From positions 1,612,001 to 1,676,000 of the forward strand of contig NZ_AP024238.1 in assembly GCF_019973615.1 (NCBI RefSeq): DNA of 64,000 nucleotides, written 5' to 3'. The position numbers and the translations under genes are program-made. The stretch is from Rhodoferax lithotrophicus (GTDB lineage Bacteria; Pseudomonadota; Gammaproteobacteria; Burkholderiales; Burkholderiaceae_C). Of this stretch, positions 8,813 to 20,079 are shown piece by piece (the stretch's first letter is position 1; every line of letters starts with the position of its first letter). The notes under the pieces are model-generated. The model did no database searches. It saw nothing but the letters and a program-made list of their open reading frames with translations, and was not told where the DNA came from.

Positions 8813-9460
8813 TTAATTGGCTGCTTCAAGCCCGTTGGCAAAGTGTTCCTGCATGCATTTTTGGCACAGTTCACGGTCTCTTGCGACCAAGGCCTGCATG
8901 ACGGCCCGGTGCTCGTTCAAGGATTCCTGAATACGGCCTGATTTCAGCAAAGAGTTGTGGCGATTGAGTTTCATCACCTTGCGCAGGTCGGCCACCATCT
9001 GGTCACGCCAGCGGTTGTTGGCGATTTCGAGCAAACGCATGTGAAAGCGCTCATTGATCTCAAAAAAACGCTCCCGATCTTGCTTGTCGGGTGTGGCTGC
9101 AAGTTCAAGTTCTTGGTGAAGAACTTGTAATTCGCGGATTTGTCCTTCTGTGGCTGTGGTGGCCACGACCCCGGCAGCATCGGACTCCAGCAGGCTGAGC
9201 AGGTGGTACACATCGGCCAGATCGCGTTCGGATACTTCGGTGACATAGGCACCACGTCGTACCTTCATGGTCACCAAACCTTCGGCGGCCAGCACTTTGA
9301 GTGCCTCACGTAATGGGGTGCGGCTGATGCCGTAGGCCTCAGCGATTTTGAGTTCGTCAATCCAGCTGCCTGGCTCCAATTCCCGATTAAAAATCCGCTG
9401 ACGAAGAAGTTCAGCAACTTCTTCGTAAAGTGCGCGGGGAGCTAAGGAGAGGGCGGCCAT
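8813..9460 (-). CDS. GntR-family transcriptional regulator (FadR/FCD type)
   Basis: A 215-residue regulator. The N-terminal winged helix-turn-helix is clear: LYEEVAELLRQRIFNRELEP, then GISRTPLREALKVLAAEGLV and the wing RRGAYVTEV. The C-terminal FCD ligand domain has DLADVYHLLSLLESDAAG and INERFHMRLLEIANN, with His and Asp/Glu positions that usually bind a metal and a carboxylate ligand. Start 9460 (MAALSLAPRALYEEV) is chosen because family members begin about there; longer readings extend into the AT-rich divergent promoter region. It is divergent from the methylmalonyl-CoA mutase operon and is the obvious candidate regulator of propionate metabolism. Confidence 0.9.
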   Translation of the reverse strand: MAALSLAPRALYEEVAELLRQRIFNRELEPGSWIDELKIAEAYGISRTPLREALKVLAAEGLVTMKVRRGAYVTEVSERDLADVYHLLSLLESDAAGVVATTATEGQIRELQVLHQELELAATPDKQDRERFFEINERFHMRLLEIANNRWRDQMVADLRKVMKLNRHNSLLKSGRIQESLNEHRAVMQALVARDRELCQKCMQEHFANGLEAAN

Positions 9461-9591
9461 GGTTCGGATTGTAAGCGGGAAAGAATTTTTTGCATCAATA
9501 ATTATAAATAACGTAAACTCGCTGGATTGATGTGGCATCTGCCTGCCTTGAGCGAGATGCCATTTGTCTAACCCACACTTGTATTGCCGCC

Positions 9592-11748
<2,157 letters not shown>

Positions 11749-11784
11749 ATGGCTCGCTAGACACAGCGGATATTGAATAAGTTT

Positions 11785-12804
11785 ATGACTCAGTCCATTG
11801 GTGGCTTGCTGGATGGCATCACCCAATATGATGGCTTGCGCCAACGCCGCGCCGTGGCCAAAGCCATCACCTTGCTCGAATCCACCCGCCCAGACCACCG
11901 GGTGCAGGCCGACGCGCTGTTGACCACCTTGTTACCCCACACCGGCAAGTCTTTCCGCTTGGGCATCAGCGGCGTACCTGGTGTGGGCAAATCCACTTTC
12001 ATTGAGGCACTTGGCCTGTATCTGATCGGGCAGGGCCACCGGGTGGCGGTGCTGGCGGTAGACCCCAGCAGTTCGGTTTCTGGCGGCTCCATCCTGGGCG
12101 ACAAGACACGTATGGAAATGCTGTCGGTGCATGAAAAGGCCTACATCCGCCCCAGCCCGAGCAGCGGTACGCTGGGTGGTGTGGCCGAGAAAACCCGCGA
12201 GGCCATGCTGGTCTGCGAGGCGGCGGGTTATGACGTGGTGATTGTTGAAACCGTGGGTGTGGGCCAAAGTGAAACCGCTGTGGCGAACATGACCGACATG
12301 TTTGTGCTGATGCAGTTGCCCAATGCGGGTGATGATCTTCAAGCCATCAAAAAAGGCGTGATGGAACTGGCCGACCTGGTGGTCATCAACAAGGTCGATA
12401 TCGACCCCGATGCCGCCACCCGCGCCCGCGCCCAGATCACCTCCAGCCTGCGCTTGCTCGGCCTGCATGGCAACCCGGAGCACATGCACCATGACGCTGC
12501 CATCTGGCACCCGCAAGTGATCCAGCTCAGCGCCTTGCATGCCCAGGGTGTTGACAGCTTCTGGAGCAAGGTGCTTGAATTCAAGGCCCTTCAAACCCGG
12601 AACGGCAAGTTTGACGTGCGCCGCCAGAAACAGGCTCTGGCCTGGATGTGGGAGCGTATTGATGCCGGGTTGAAGCAGGCATTTGCCCAGCACCCTGCGG
12701 TCAAGGAGTTGTTGCCCAAATTGACCCAGGAGGTGCTTGAAGGCCGACTGGCCGCCTCCACTGCAGCAAGAAATATGCTTGCAGCGCAAGAGAATCAAAC
12801 GTAG
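11785..12804 (+). CDS. meaB: Methylmalonyl-CoA mutase-associated GTPase MeaB
   Basis: A 339-residue G3E-type P-loop GTPase that guards and reloads the cobalamin cofactor of methylmalonyl-CoA mutase. The Walker A motif is GVPGVGKST (about residues 60-70). Further motifs are [29 protein letters not shown] and the base-specificity NKVD. It was formerly annotated ArgK. The ATG at 11785 is preferred over an in-frame TTG four codons upstream. The gene follows the mutase gene by 36 bases, which fits the chaperone role. A copy of the dispersed repeat overlaps its last codons. Confidence 0.95.
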   Translation: MTQSIGGLLDGITQYDGLRQRRAVAKAITLLESTRPDHRVQADALLTTLLPHTGKSFRLGISGVPGVGKSTFIEALGLYLIGQGHRVAVLAVDPSSSVSGGSILGDKTRMEMLSVHEKAYIRPSPSSGTLGGVAEKTREAMLVCEAAGYDVVIVETVGVGQSETAVANMTDMFVLMQLPNAGDDLQAIKKGVMELADLVVINKVDIDPDAATRARAQITSSLRLLGLHGNPEHMHHDAAIWHPQVIQLSALHAQGVDSFWSKVLEFKALQTRNGKFDVRRQKQALAWMWERIDAGLKQAFAQHPAVKELLPKLTQEVLEGRLAASTAARNMLAAQENQT

Positions 12805-12826
12805 ATAGCTATAAATTGTATAGTGA
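12783..12826. repeat. Dispersed repeat across the meaB stop codon
   Basis: AGCGCAAGAGAATCAAAC is followed by GTAGATAGCTATAAATTG, then TATAG. It covers the meaB stop codon (12802-12804) and most of the meaB-pccB gap. Confidence 0.6.
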
Positions 12827-12865
12827 TTAAATTCGATCCATTTCTGACAAAAGAGAGACCCAGCC

Positions 12866-14398
12866 ATGCATGACATCCTTGAACAATTGGACAAAAAGCG
12901 CCAACTCGCCCGCTTGGGTGGGGGCCAGAAGCGCATCGACGCGCAGCACAAAAAAGGCAAACTCACCGCCCGTGAGCGCCTGGAAGTGTTGCTGGATGAA
13001 GGCACGTTCGAAGAGTGGGACATGTTTGTGGAGCACCGCTGCTCAGACTTCGGCATGCAGGACAACAAGATTCCCGGTGACGGTGTGGTCACCGGCTACG
13101 GCATGATCAACGGCCGTCTGGTGTTTGTTTTCAGCCAGGATTTCACCGTGTTTGGTGGTGCCTTGTCTGAAGCCCATGCTGAAAAAATCTGCAAGATCAT
13201 GGACCAGGCCATGAAGGTGGGTGCACCGGTGATTGGCCTGAACGACTCGGGTGGTGCGCGTATTCAGGAAGGTGTGGCTTCTCTTGGCGGTTATGCCGAC
13301 GTGTTCCAGCGTAATGTGATGGCCAGCGGCGTGGTGCCACAGATCAGCATGATCATGGGGCCCTCAGCCGGGGGTGCGGTGTACAGCCCGGCCATGACCG
13401 ACTTCATCTTCATGGTCAAGGACAGCAGCTACATGTTTGTCACCGGCCCTGAAGTGGTCAAAACCGTCACCCACGAAGAAGTTACCGCCGAAGAGTTGGG
13501 CGGAGCCATCAGCCACACCACCAAGAGCGGTGTCGCCGACCTGGCGTTTGAGAACGACGTAGAAGCCTTGCTGATGCTGCGCCGCCTCTACAACTACCTG
13601 CCGCTGAACAACCGCGAAAAAGCCCCGGTGCGCCAGAGTGGTGACCCCAGTGGCCGCCTGGAACACAGCCTGGACACCCTGGTGCCCGACAATCCGAACA
13701 AGCCCTACGACATGAAAGAGCTGATCGTCAAAACGGTGGACGATGGCGACTTTTTTGAGCTGCAACCCGAGTACGCCAAAAACATCCTGATCGGTTTTGC
13801 CCGCATGGACGGTCAGACTGTCGGTATCGTGGCGAATCAGCCGCTGGTGCTGGCTGGTTGCCTGGACATCAAGAGCAGCATCAAGGCCGCGCGTTTTGTG
13901 CGTTTTTGTGATGCCTTCAACATTCCGGTGATCACCTTTGTCGACGTGCCCGGCTTCATGCCCGGCACCTCACAAGAGTACGGCGGCATCATCAAACACG
14001 GGGCCAAACTGCTCTATGCCTACGCTGAATGCACCGTGCCCAAAATCACCGTCATCACCCGCAAGGCCTACGGCGGCGCGTATGACGTGATGAGCTCCAA
14101 ACACCTGCGTGGTGACGTGAACTTCGCCTGGCCCAACGCCGAAATCGCGGTGATGGGAGCCAAAGGCGCGGTGGAAATCATCTTCCGCGAAGACAAGGGT
14201 GACCCGGCCAAGCTGGCCGCCAAGGAAGCCGAATACAAAGCCCGTTTTGCCAACCCGTTTGTGGCCGGTGCACGCGGCTTCATTGACGACGTGATTCAAC
14301 CCTACGAAACCCGCAAACGCATTTGCCGCAGCCTGGTGATGCTCAAGGACAAAAAGCTTGAGAACCCCTGGCGCAAACACGGCAACATTCCCCTTTAA
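12866..14398 (+). CDS. pccB: Propionyl-CoA carboxylase, beta (carboxyltransferase) subunit
   Basis: The 510-residue carboxyltransferase moves CO2 from carboxybiotin to propionyl-CoA, giving methylmalonyl-CoA. Family signatures are [30 protein letters not shown], the oxyanion region [27 protein letters not shown] and [14 protein letters not shown]. Length and ends are normal for PccB, and the neighbouring mutase genes favour propionyl-CoA over acetyl-CoA as substrate. It is preceded by a purine-rich ribosome-binding stretch (AAAAGAGAGA) and followed after 20 bases by pccA, which supplies the biotin subunit. Confidence 0.95.
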   Translation: MHDILEQLDKKRQLARLGGGQKRIDAQHKKGKLTARERLEVLLDEGTFEEWDMFVEHRCSDFGMQDNKIPGDGVVTGYGMINGRLVFVFSQDFTVFGGALSEAHAEKICKIMDQAMKVGAPVIGLNDSGGARIQEGVASLGGYADVFQRNVMASGVVPQISMIMGPSAGGAVYSPAMTDFIFMVKDSSYMFVTGPEVVKTVTHEEVTAEELGGAISHTTKSGVADLAFENDVEALLMLRRLYNYLPLNNREKAPVRQSGDPSGRLEHSLDTLVPDNPNKPYDMKELIVKTVDDGDFFELQPEYAKNILIGFARMDGQTVGIVANQPLVLAGCLDIKSSIKAARFVRFCDAFNIPVITFVDVPGFMPGTSQEYGGIIKHGAKLLYAYAECTVPKITVITRKAYGGAYDVMSSKHLRGDVNFAWPNAEIAVMGAKGAVEIIFREDKGDPAKLAAKEAEYKARFANPFVAGARGFIDDVIQPYETRKRICRSLVMLKDKKLENPWRKHGNIPL

Positions 14399-14418
14399 GA
14401 CCCGAGGAGTACAAGAAT

Positions 14419-16467
14419 ATGTTTACCAAAATCCTGATCGCCAACCGTGGCGAGATCGCTTGCCGTGTCATTACCACGGCGAAAAAAATGGGCATTCAAA
14501 CCGTGGCGGTGTATTCCGATGCCGACAAAGATGCCCGCTTTGTGCTGCTGGCCGATGAGGCCGTCAACATTGGCCCGGCCCCCAGCCGCGAAAGTTACCT
14601 GGTGGGTGACAAGATCATTGCCGCGTGCAAACAAACCGGTGCCCAGGCGCTGCACCCCGGCTACGGTTTTTTGAGCGAAAACGCCGAATTTGCCAAACGG
14701 GTGGAAGAGGAAGGCATTGTCTTCATCGGCCCCAAACATTACTCCATGGCCGCCATGGGCGACAAGATCGAGTCGAAAAAACTCGCCGGCAGCGCCGGTG
14801 TCAACTGCATTCCGGGGGTCAACAGCGCCATCGAAACCGCTGAAAAAGCCGTTGAAATTGCCCAGGGTATTGGCTACCCGGTGATGATCAAGGCCAGCGC
14901 TGGTGGTGGTGGCAAAGGCTTGCGTGTGGCCTACAACGACAAGGAAGCGTTTGAAGGCTTCACCAGCTGCCGCAATGAAGCCCGCAACAGTTTTGGCGAC
15001 GACCGCGTGTTTGTCGAAAAGTTTGTCGAAGAACCGCGTCACATCGAAATCCAGCTGATTGGTGATGCCCATGGCAACGTGGTTTACCTCAATGAGCGTG
15101 AATGCTCAATCCAGCGCCGCCACCAGAAGGTGATTGAAGAAGCGCCATCCCCGTTTATTTCCGATGCCACCCGCAAAGCCATGGGTGAACAAGCCGTGGC
15201 CCTGGCCAAAGCGGTCAACTACCAAAGCGCCGGCACAGTGGAGTTTGTGGTTGGTAAAGACCAGAGCTTCTACTTTCTGGAAATGAATACCCGCTTGCAG
15301 GTGGAACACCCGGTCACCGAGTGCATCACCGGGCTCGACTTGGTGGAGCTGATGATTCGCGTGGCCGCGGGCGAAAAACTGCCCATGACCCAGGCTGAAG
15401 TCAAACGCAATGGCTGGGCGATTGAATGCCGCATCAACGCCGAAGACCCGTTCCGCAACTTCCTGCCCTCCACCGGCCGTCTGGTGCGTTTTGCTCCGCC
15501 TGCACAAACCATGTTCCAGTCCAACACCCTCGATTGGTTTGGCGTGCGGGTGGACACTGGTGTACAAGACGGTGGCGAGATTCCGATGTTTTACGACTCG
15601 ATGATTGCCAAGCTGATCGTGCACGGCACCGACCGGCTGGATGCCATCGCCAAGATGCGTGAAGCGCTTAACGGCTTCGTCATTCGCGGCATCAGCAGCA
15701 ACATTCCGTTCCAGGCCGCCTTGCTGGCGCACCCCAAGTTTGTCGCGGGCAACTTCAACACTGGTTTTATTGCCGAACACTACGCTCAGGGCTTCAAAGC
15801 CGAGGACGTGCCGCACGAAGACCCGCATTTCATGCTGGCGCTGGCGGCCTTTGTGCGCCGCAAGTCACGCGAACGTGCGGCCAGCCTGTCAGGCCAGTTG
15901 CCGGGTTATGCGGTCAACATCGGCAGCGACTATGTGGTGGTCACCCTGGGTGATGATGGCAGCAATGCCTACACCCCGGTGCATGTCGATGAGTTTGCAG
16001 GCAAAACAGGCTTTGCGCGCATCAAAATGGGTGCAAGCAGCTATGAAATTTGTAGCGATTCGCGCCTCAATGACGTGTGTATTTGGGGTACGGTGAACGG
16101 AGAACCCTTTACGGCCCAAGTGGAACGTGGCACCCCCAAAAACCCGCTGGCACTGCGTTTGCAGCACAACGGCACTCGCCTGGACGTGCTGGTGATCTCC
16201 CCACGTATGGCAGAGTTACACGCGCTGATGCCCTTCAAGGCACCGCCAGACATGAGCCGCTATGTACTCTCACCCATGCCCGGTTTGCTGGTCGATGTGG
16301 CGGTGGCTCCAGGCCAAAAAGTGCAGGCCGGTGAACGTGTGGCGGTGATTGAAGCCATGAAGATGGAAAACGTGCTGTTTGCCGCCGCCGATGGTGTGGT
16401 TAGCAAAGTGTTGGCCAACAAGGGTGAAAGCCTGACGGTGGATCAGCCGATTGTGGAGTTTGCATGA
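14419..16467 (+). CDS. pccA: Propionyl-CoA carboxylase, alpha (biotin) subunit
   Basis: A 682-residue protein with the full order biotin carboxylase, linker and biotinyl domain. The first ~450 residues hold [17 protein letters not shown], the ATP-grasp loop [31 protein letters not shown] and [14 protein letters not shown]. The C-terminal biotin attachment is EAMKMEN, with Lys at about 648. It charges biotin with bicarbonate for PccB. A good ribosome-binding site, GAGGAG, lies 11 bases upstream. The stop overlaps the start of the following VOC gene by four bases (ATGA), implying translational coupling. Residues [11 protein letters not shown] are encoded by a copy of the dispersed repeat at 16033-16067. 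Confidence 0.95.
   Translation: MFTKILIANRGEIACRVITTAKKMGIQTVAVYSDADKDARFVLLADEAVNIGPAPSRESYLVGDKIIAACKQTGAQALHPGYGFLSENAEFAKRVEEEGIVFIGPKHYSMAAMGDKIESKKLAGSAGVNCIPGVNSAIETAEKAVEIAQGIGYPVMIKASAGGGGKGLRVAYNDKEAFEGFTSCRNEARNSFGDDRVFVEKFVEEPRHIEIQLIGDAHGNVVYLNERECSIQRRHQKVIEEAPSPFISDATRKAMGEQAVALAKAVNYQSAGTVEFVVGKDQSFYFLEMNTRLQVEHPVTECITGLDLVELMIRVAAGEKLPMTQAEVKRNGWAIECRINAEDPFRNFLPSTGRLVRFAPPAQTMFQSNTLDWFGVRVDTGVQDGGEIPMFYDSMIAKLIVHGTDRLDAIAKMREALNGFVIRGISSNIPFQAALLAHPKFVAGNFNTGFIAEHYAQGFKAEDVPHEDPHFMLALAAFVRRKSRERAASLSGQLPGYAVNIGSDYVVVTLGDDGSNAYTPVHVDEFAGKTGFARIKMGASSYEICSDSRLNDVCIWGTVNGEPFTAQVERGTPKNPLALRLQHNGTRLDVLVISPRMAELHALMPFKAPPDMSRYVLSPMPGLLVDVAVAPGQKVQAGERVAVIEAMKMENVLFAAADGVVSKVLANKGESLTVDQPIVEFA
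16033..16067. repeat. Dispersed repeat inside pccA
   Basis: GCAAGC, AGCTAT (16039-16044), seven bases, GTAGC (16052-16056), then GATTCGCGC. It is in frame in the poorly conserved linker before the biotinyl domain. Confidence 0.6.
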
Positions 16468-16964
16468 ACGTCCCGGCACTTCAACGTCCTTTCAAAGTGC
16501 TGGGCATCCAGCAAATCGCCATTGGCGGCACCAGCAAGGCGCAGCTCAAAAAACTCTGGGTCGACATGCTGGGCCTGGAGGTCACTGGCACGTTCCAGAG
16601 TGAGCGTGAAAACGTCGACGAAGACATTTGCGCCATGGGCAGTGGCTCGTTCAAGGTCGAAGTCGATCTGATGCAGCCGATGGATGTGGACAAAAAACCG
16701 GCGGTGCACACCACTCCGCTGAACCATGTCGGCCTGTGGATTGACGATTTGCCCAAGGCGGTGGAGTGGCTCACGGCCAATGGCGTGCGTTTTGCGCCAG
16801 GCGGCATTCGCAAAGGTGCGGCGGGTTTTGACATCTGTTTTTTGCACCCCAAAGCCAATGAGGAGTTCCCGATTGCCGGTGAAGGTGTGCTGATCGAGAT
16901 GGTGCAAGCCCCCGCGGAAGTGGTGGCGGCTTTTGCCAGCTTGTCAGCCAGCCCTTTTCAGTAA
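16464..16964 (+). CDS. VOC-family protein, probable methylmalonyl-CoA epimerase-like
   Basis: A 166-residue vicinal-oxygen-chelate protein with two beta-alpha-beta-beta-beta modules: [20 protein letters not shown] then [19 protein letters not shown], and [12 protein letters not shown] at the end. Its ATGA overlap with pccA and its place between carboxylase and mutase in the pathway argue for the epimerase step ((S)- to (R)-methylmalonyl-CoA). However, the usual first metal ligand His in the opening strand is replaced by Gln (IQQIA), whereas NHVG and the final Glu remain. So it could be a divergent epimerase or a glyoxalase-like protein of other function; databases often call such proteins lactoylglutathione lyase. 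Its 3' end overlaps the convergent DMT gene by 21 bases. Confidence 0.75.
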   Translation: MNVPALQRPFKVLGIQQIAIGGTSKAQLKKLWVDMLGLEVTGTFQSERENVDEDICAMGSGSFKVEVDLMQPMDVDKKPAVHTTPLNHVGLWIDDLPKAVEWLTANGVRFAPGGIRKGAAGFDICFLHPKANEEFPIAGEGVLIEMVQAPAEVVAAFASLSASPFQ

Positions 16965-17840
16965 ACCCATGGACAAGGCAGTGCCCGACAAAATGATGCT
17001 GCCGCACAGCACCATCCAGCCGGTGACGGCCTCGCCCAAAAACACCACGCCGTAGAGCACCGCAAACACCGGGATCAAAAAGGTGACGGTCAGGGAGCCG
17101 GCTGCGCCGACCTTGTCAATCAGGCGGAAATACAGCACATAGGCCACCCCGGTGCACAGCACACCCACCGCCAGCAAGGCCAGCCAGGCGGTGAGGCTGG
17201 GCATCTGGCTGGGCCACAACCACAGGGTAGGCAGTGCCAGCCCAAGAGCTGCACCGATCTGGCTGCCGGTGGCAATCACCAGTGAGGGCTGGCCACTCAG
17301 GTAACGCTTGGTGAAGCTGGCCGAAATGCCGTAGCACAGGCAAGCCCCCAAACACGCCAGCACCGCCCAGCCGGTGGCCAGCCCCGAGGCATCGGGTTTG
17401 AAACTGGCTTTGCCCCAGGCCAGCATGGCGACCCCTATGAAGCCAATCAGCAGCCCCACGATCTTCATGCCGTGTGGGCGGTCTTTGAGCCACAACCAGG
17501 CCACCATGGCCCCAAACAGCGGCACGGTGGCGTTCAGCAGGGACGACAAACCGGTGCTGATGGACAGCAAGGCATAGGCGTACAGCGCAAAAGGAATGCC
17601 GGAGTTGAACAGCCCCATCAGGAAGATTTTTTTCCAGTGCTGGCGCAGCGCAGGCCACTGCCCACGGGCCAGCAGCAGCGGTAGCAAACACAGCGCGGCA
17701 ATCGCCACCCGCAGGCCGGCCGTGGGGATAGCCCCAAATTCAGCCACGCCAAACCGGGTGAACAAAAAGGAGGAACCCCAGATGGCCCCCAGCAGTACAA
17801 ATTCAACAAGCCAAGGTTTGGAGTGGGAAGAGGATTTCAA
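16944..17840 (-). CDS. DMT-family (EamA) transporter
   Basis: A 298-residue inner-membrane protein with about ten hydrophobic helices arranged as two EamA repeats. The opening [17 protein letters not shown] and the second-repeat [20 protein letters not shown], plus [17 protein letters not shown], are typical of the drug/metabolite exporter superfamily. The substrate cannot be told from sequence. Its start codon overlaps the stop of the ogt-like gene (17837-17840), so the two are probably one transcript with the upstream repair gene. Its 3' end overlaps the VOC gene by 21 bases in opposite orientation. Confidence 0.88.
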   Translation of the reverse strand: MKSSSHSKPWLVEFVLLGAIWGSSFLFTRFGVAEFGAIPTAGLRVAIAALCLLPLLLARGQWPALRQHWKKIFLMGLFNSGIPFALYAYALLSISTGLSSLLNATVPLFGAMVAWLWLKDRPHGMKIVGLLIGFIGVAMLAWGKASFKPDASGLATGWAVLACLGACLCYGISASFTKRYLSGQPSLVIATGSQIGAALGLALPTLWLWPSQMPSLTAWLALLAVGVLCTGVAYVLYFRLIDKVGAAGSLTVTFLIPVFAVLYGVVFLGEAVTGWMVLCGSIILSGTALSMGLLKRAG

Positions 17841-18331
17841 AGGAAGCCTTCAAGATGCAGCAGGGCGGTTTTGCGATCCAGCCCGCCAGCGTAGCCGGTC
17901 AGGGCTCCATGGCTGCCGACCACGCGGTGACAGGGCACGATGATACTCAAGGGGTTGCGCCCCACCGCACCCCCTACGGCGCGTACGGCCGCAGGCTGGC
18001 CAATGGTGGCGCTCAAGGCTTTGTAACTGCAGGTTTGCCCACGTGGGATGCCTAGCAGGGCCTGCCACACCTTTTGCTGAAAGGTGGTGCCGGTGCTCAA
18101 GTCCAGCGGTAACTCAAACTGGTGGCGCTGCCCGGCAAAGTAGTCGGCCAACTGGCGGGCTGCTTGTTGCAGTACCGGGTGGTCGGGGGCTTGGGCATAG
18201 CGGGACAAATCGGGCAGGTGGGCCTGAGCTTCAAACCAGGCACCCACGAGTTTGTCACCGGCTGCGGCCAGGGTGATGGGCCCCAATGGGCTGGGGGTGT
18301 GTGAACAGACGGTATGGTCGGGGAGTTTCAT
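17837..18331 (-). CDS. ogt: Methylated-DNA--[protein]-cysteine S-methyltransferase
   Basis: A 164-residue suicide repair protein that removes O6-methylguanine lesions. The active-site motif IVPCHRVVG has the acceptor Cys at about 134. Upstream TFQQKVWQALLGIPRGQTCS and AVRAVGGAVGRNPLSI form the DNA-binding helix-turn-helix, and TGYAGGLDRKTALLHLEG follows. The short N-terminal domain is also present. It overlaps the downstream DMT gene by four bases. The adjacent upstream gene is an Ada-AlkA fusion, so this forms an alkylation-damage repair pair. Confidence 0.94.
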   Translation of the reverse strand: MKLPDHTVCSHTPSPLGPITLAAAGDKLVGAWFEAQAHLPDLSRYAQAPDHPVLQQAARQLADYFAGQRHQFELPLDLSTGTTFQQKVWQALLGIPRGQTCSYKALSATIGQPAAVRAVGGAVGRNPLSIIVPCHRVVGSHGALTGYAGGLDRKTALLHLEGFL

Positions 18332-18346
18332 GGTATTTTTGGCCTT

Positions 18347-18396
18347 GTGTGCTTTATGAATAAGCGCTAGTAGCTATCAATTTAGTAGCTATTGAG
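18347..18396. repeat. Dispersed palindromic repeat, full copy, ahead of ogt
   Basis: TGCTTTATGAATAAGCGCT is followed by AGTAGCTATCAATTTAGTAG and CTATTGAG. It fills almost the whole gap between the two alkylation-repair genes and touches the stop codon of the Ada/AlkA gene (18389-18391). Confidence 0.8.
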
Positions 18397-19948
18397 TGGA
18401 CTTGTCGGGCTTGGTGTGTCGGGGCAGGGTGGCCCAGGCTCGGATCACCGCATAACTGCGCCAGGGTTGCCAGGCGTGGGATGCCGTCAGTGCGGCCTTG
18501 GCGGGGAGGGGTGTATTCCGCACGCCCAGGGCTTTGTGTAAGGCCACATCACCGGAGGGAAACGCATCGGGCCAGTGCAGGGCGCGCATGGCAATGTAGT
18601 TGGCTGTCCAGTCACCGATGCCGGGCAGGGTCTGCAATTGGGCCATGGTGCTGGGAACATCGGCCACCGTGTCCAGGCACAGCTCACCACTGGTCACCGC
18701 ACGGGCCAGTGCCTGAATGGCCGCCTGTCTTTGCTTGACGATACCCAAAGCACCTAGGGCATCGGCGCTGGCTGCCACCAGGGCCTGGGGCGTTGGAAAC
18801 AAGCGGCTCAACCCGGCCAGCGGGGTGACGATGGGTTCGCCAAAGTGTGTCACCAGCCGCTCAGCCAGTGTGCGTGCTGCCGCCACCGTGATTTGCTGGC
18901 CCAGCACCGCGCGCACCGCCAGCTCAAAACCATCCAGCGTGCCGGGCAGGCGCAAGCCGTCGCCCTGGGGAAAATGGTTGTGCAGCACTTGGTTGATGGC
19001 CTGCGGGTCGGCATCCAGGTCCAGCAGCGCACGCACACGGGCGATGACCTGCGGCAGCACCTCTGCCAAAGCGTCGCTTACCTGCAGGTTGACGCGGCAG
19101 CGTGCTTCGTCCCAACGGGCCTGCACCCAGCCCGTAGCGAGATGTTGGCCGTTGTGCAGCGCCATGGTTTTGCCCAGGCTGGCGTTTATGGGGTCCATCA
19201 CCTCCAGCCCGGTGATTTGACGGGTCGCCAAGAAGTGCAGCATGGCCGCCACATCGTAAGGGGGCCGGTAGCTCAGCCGGACATGAATGCCCTCTTTGCT
19301 GGCAGGCGTGTGTTGTGATTCAGGGGTGTGGCGCAACTGCGTCGGGTTCAGGCCGTAGTGGGTGACAAAGGCGGTGTTGAAGCGCCGCACACTGGCAAAG
19401 CCGCTGAGCTCGGCCACCTGGGCCACGGCCAGCGAAGTATCGGTGAGCAGCTGTTTGGCACTCAGTAACCGGCGCGTTTGCAGGTACTGCAGGGGTGATA
19501 CCCCCATCTGCGCCTCAAAAATGCGGCGCAGATGGCGGTCGCTGATGCCCAGCCGCAGGGCCAGGCGCTGCACCGTCATCGCAGGGAGGCCTGAAGGTGC
19601 AGGAGCGTCCATGAGCGCTGCAGCCTGAGTTGCCAGAATGGCCGAGGCATCCTGCATCGACCAGGCCTTCCCGGTACTCATGCCAGGCATCAACTGGCGC
19701 GGGGCGAGTTCCGGGCGGCAGCGCAGGCAGGGGCGAAAACCGGCATGCTCGGCCTGCGCGGCCAGGTTGAAAAAACGGCAGTTTTCCCGCTTGGGCGTGC
19801 GCACGCGGCATACCGGGCGGCAATAAATACCGGTTGATGTCACGCCCGTGAAAAACCGGCCATCAAACCGCGCATCATGTGCCTTGAGCGCGAGGTAGCA
19901 GGCATCCATATCATCAGGGGTGTCGGGACTGTTCATGCAAGGGATCAT
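18389..19948 (-). CDS. Ada-type methyl-sensing / AraC / AlkA DNA glycosylase fusion
   Basis: A 519-residue three-part protein. Residues 14-85 form the Ada N-terminal zinc domain, with Cys 43, 47, 74 and 77 spaced exactly as in E. coli Ada, where one Cys takes methyl groups from phosphotriesters. Residues ~125-210 are an AraC-type helix-turn-helix (LALRLGISDRHLRRIFEAQM and ELSGFASVRRFNTAF). Residues ~220-510 are an AlkA-type glycosylase, with VLGQQITVAAARTLAERL, the HhH motif LPGIGDWTANYIAMRA and the catalytic Asp in FPSGDVALHKAL. It should excise 3-methyladenine and probably regulate alkylation-repair genes, including the adjacent ogt. Several in-frame Met codons near the start are possible. 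Confidence 0.93.
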   Translation of the reverse strand: MIPCMNSPDTPDDMDACYLALKAHDARFDGRFFTGVTSTGIYCRPVCRVRTPKRENCRFFNLAAQAEHAGFRPCLRCRPELAPRQLMPGMSTGKAWSMQDASAILATQAAALMDAPAPSGLPAMTVQRLALRLGISDRHLRRIFEAQMGVSPLQYLQTRRLLSAKQLLTDTSLAVAQVAELSGFASVRRFNTAFVTHYGLNPTQLRHTPESQHTPASKEGIHVRLSYRPPYDVAAMLHFLATRQITGLEVMDPINASLGKTMALHNGQHLATGWVQARWDEARCRVNLQVSDALAEVLPQVIARVRALLDLDADPQAINQVLHNHFPQGDGLRLPGTLDGFELAVRAVLGQQITVAAARTLAERLVTHFGEPIVTPLAGLSRLFPTPQALVAASADALGALGIVKQRQAAIQALARAVTSGELCLDTVADVPSTMAQLQTLPGIGDWTANYIAMRALHWPDAFPSGDVALHKALGVRNTPLPAKAALTASHAWQPWRSYAVIRAWATLPRHTKPDKSTQ

Positions 19949-20079
19949 AAGCGTGCATCACCCGATCAGCCAGCTGATTCCAGGCCCATGGATAGCCGTT
20001 TTCGGACATGTCTGTGCCAGCTGTCGCCTCTACAATCCAAGCCGAAAACCATCCGATCCATCTGCCAGGGAATACAACT

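Noticed and set aside
11932..13092. Antisense frame of 386 codons opposite meaB and pccB
   Set aside because: It spans two real genes and their gap on the other strand and has no recognisable motif.
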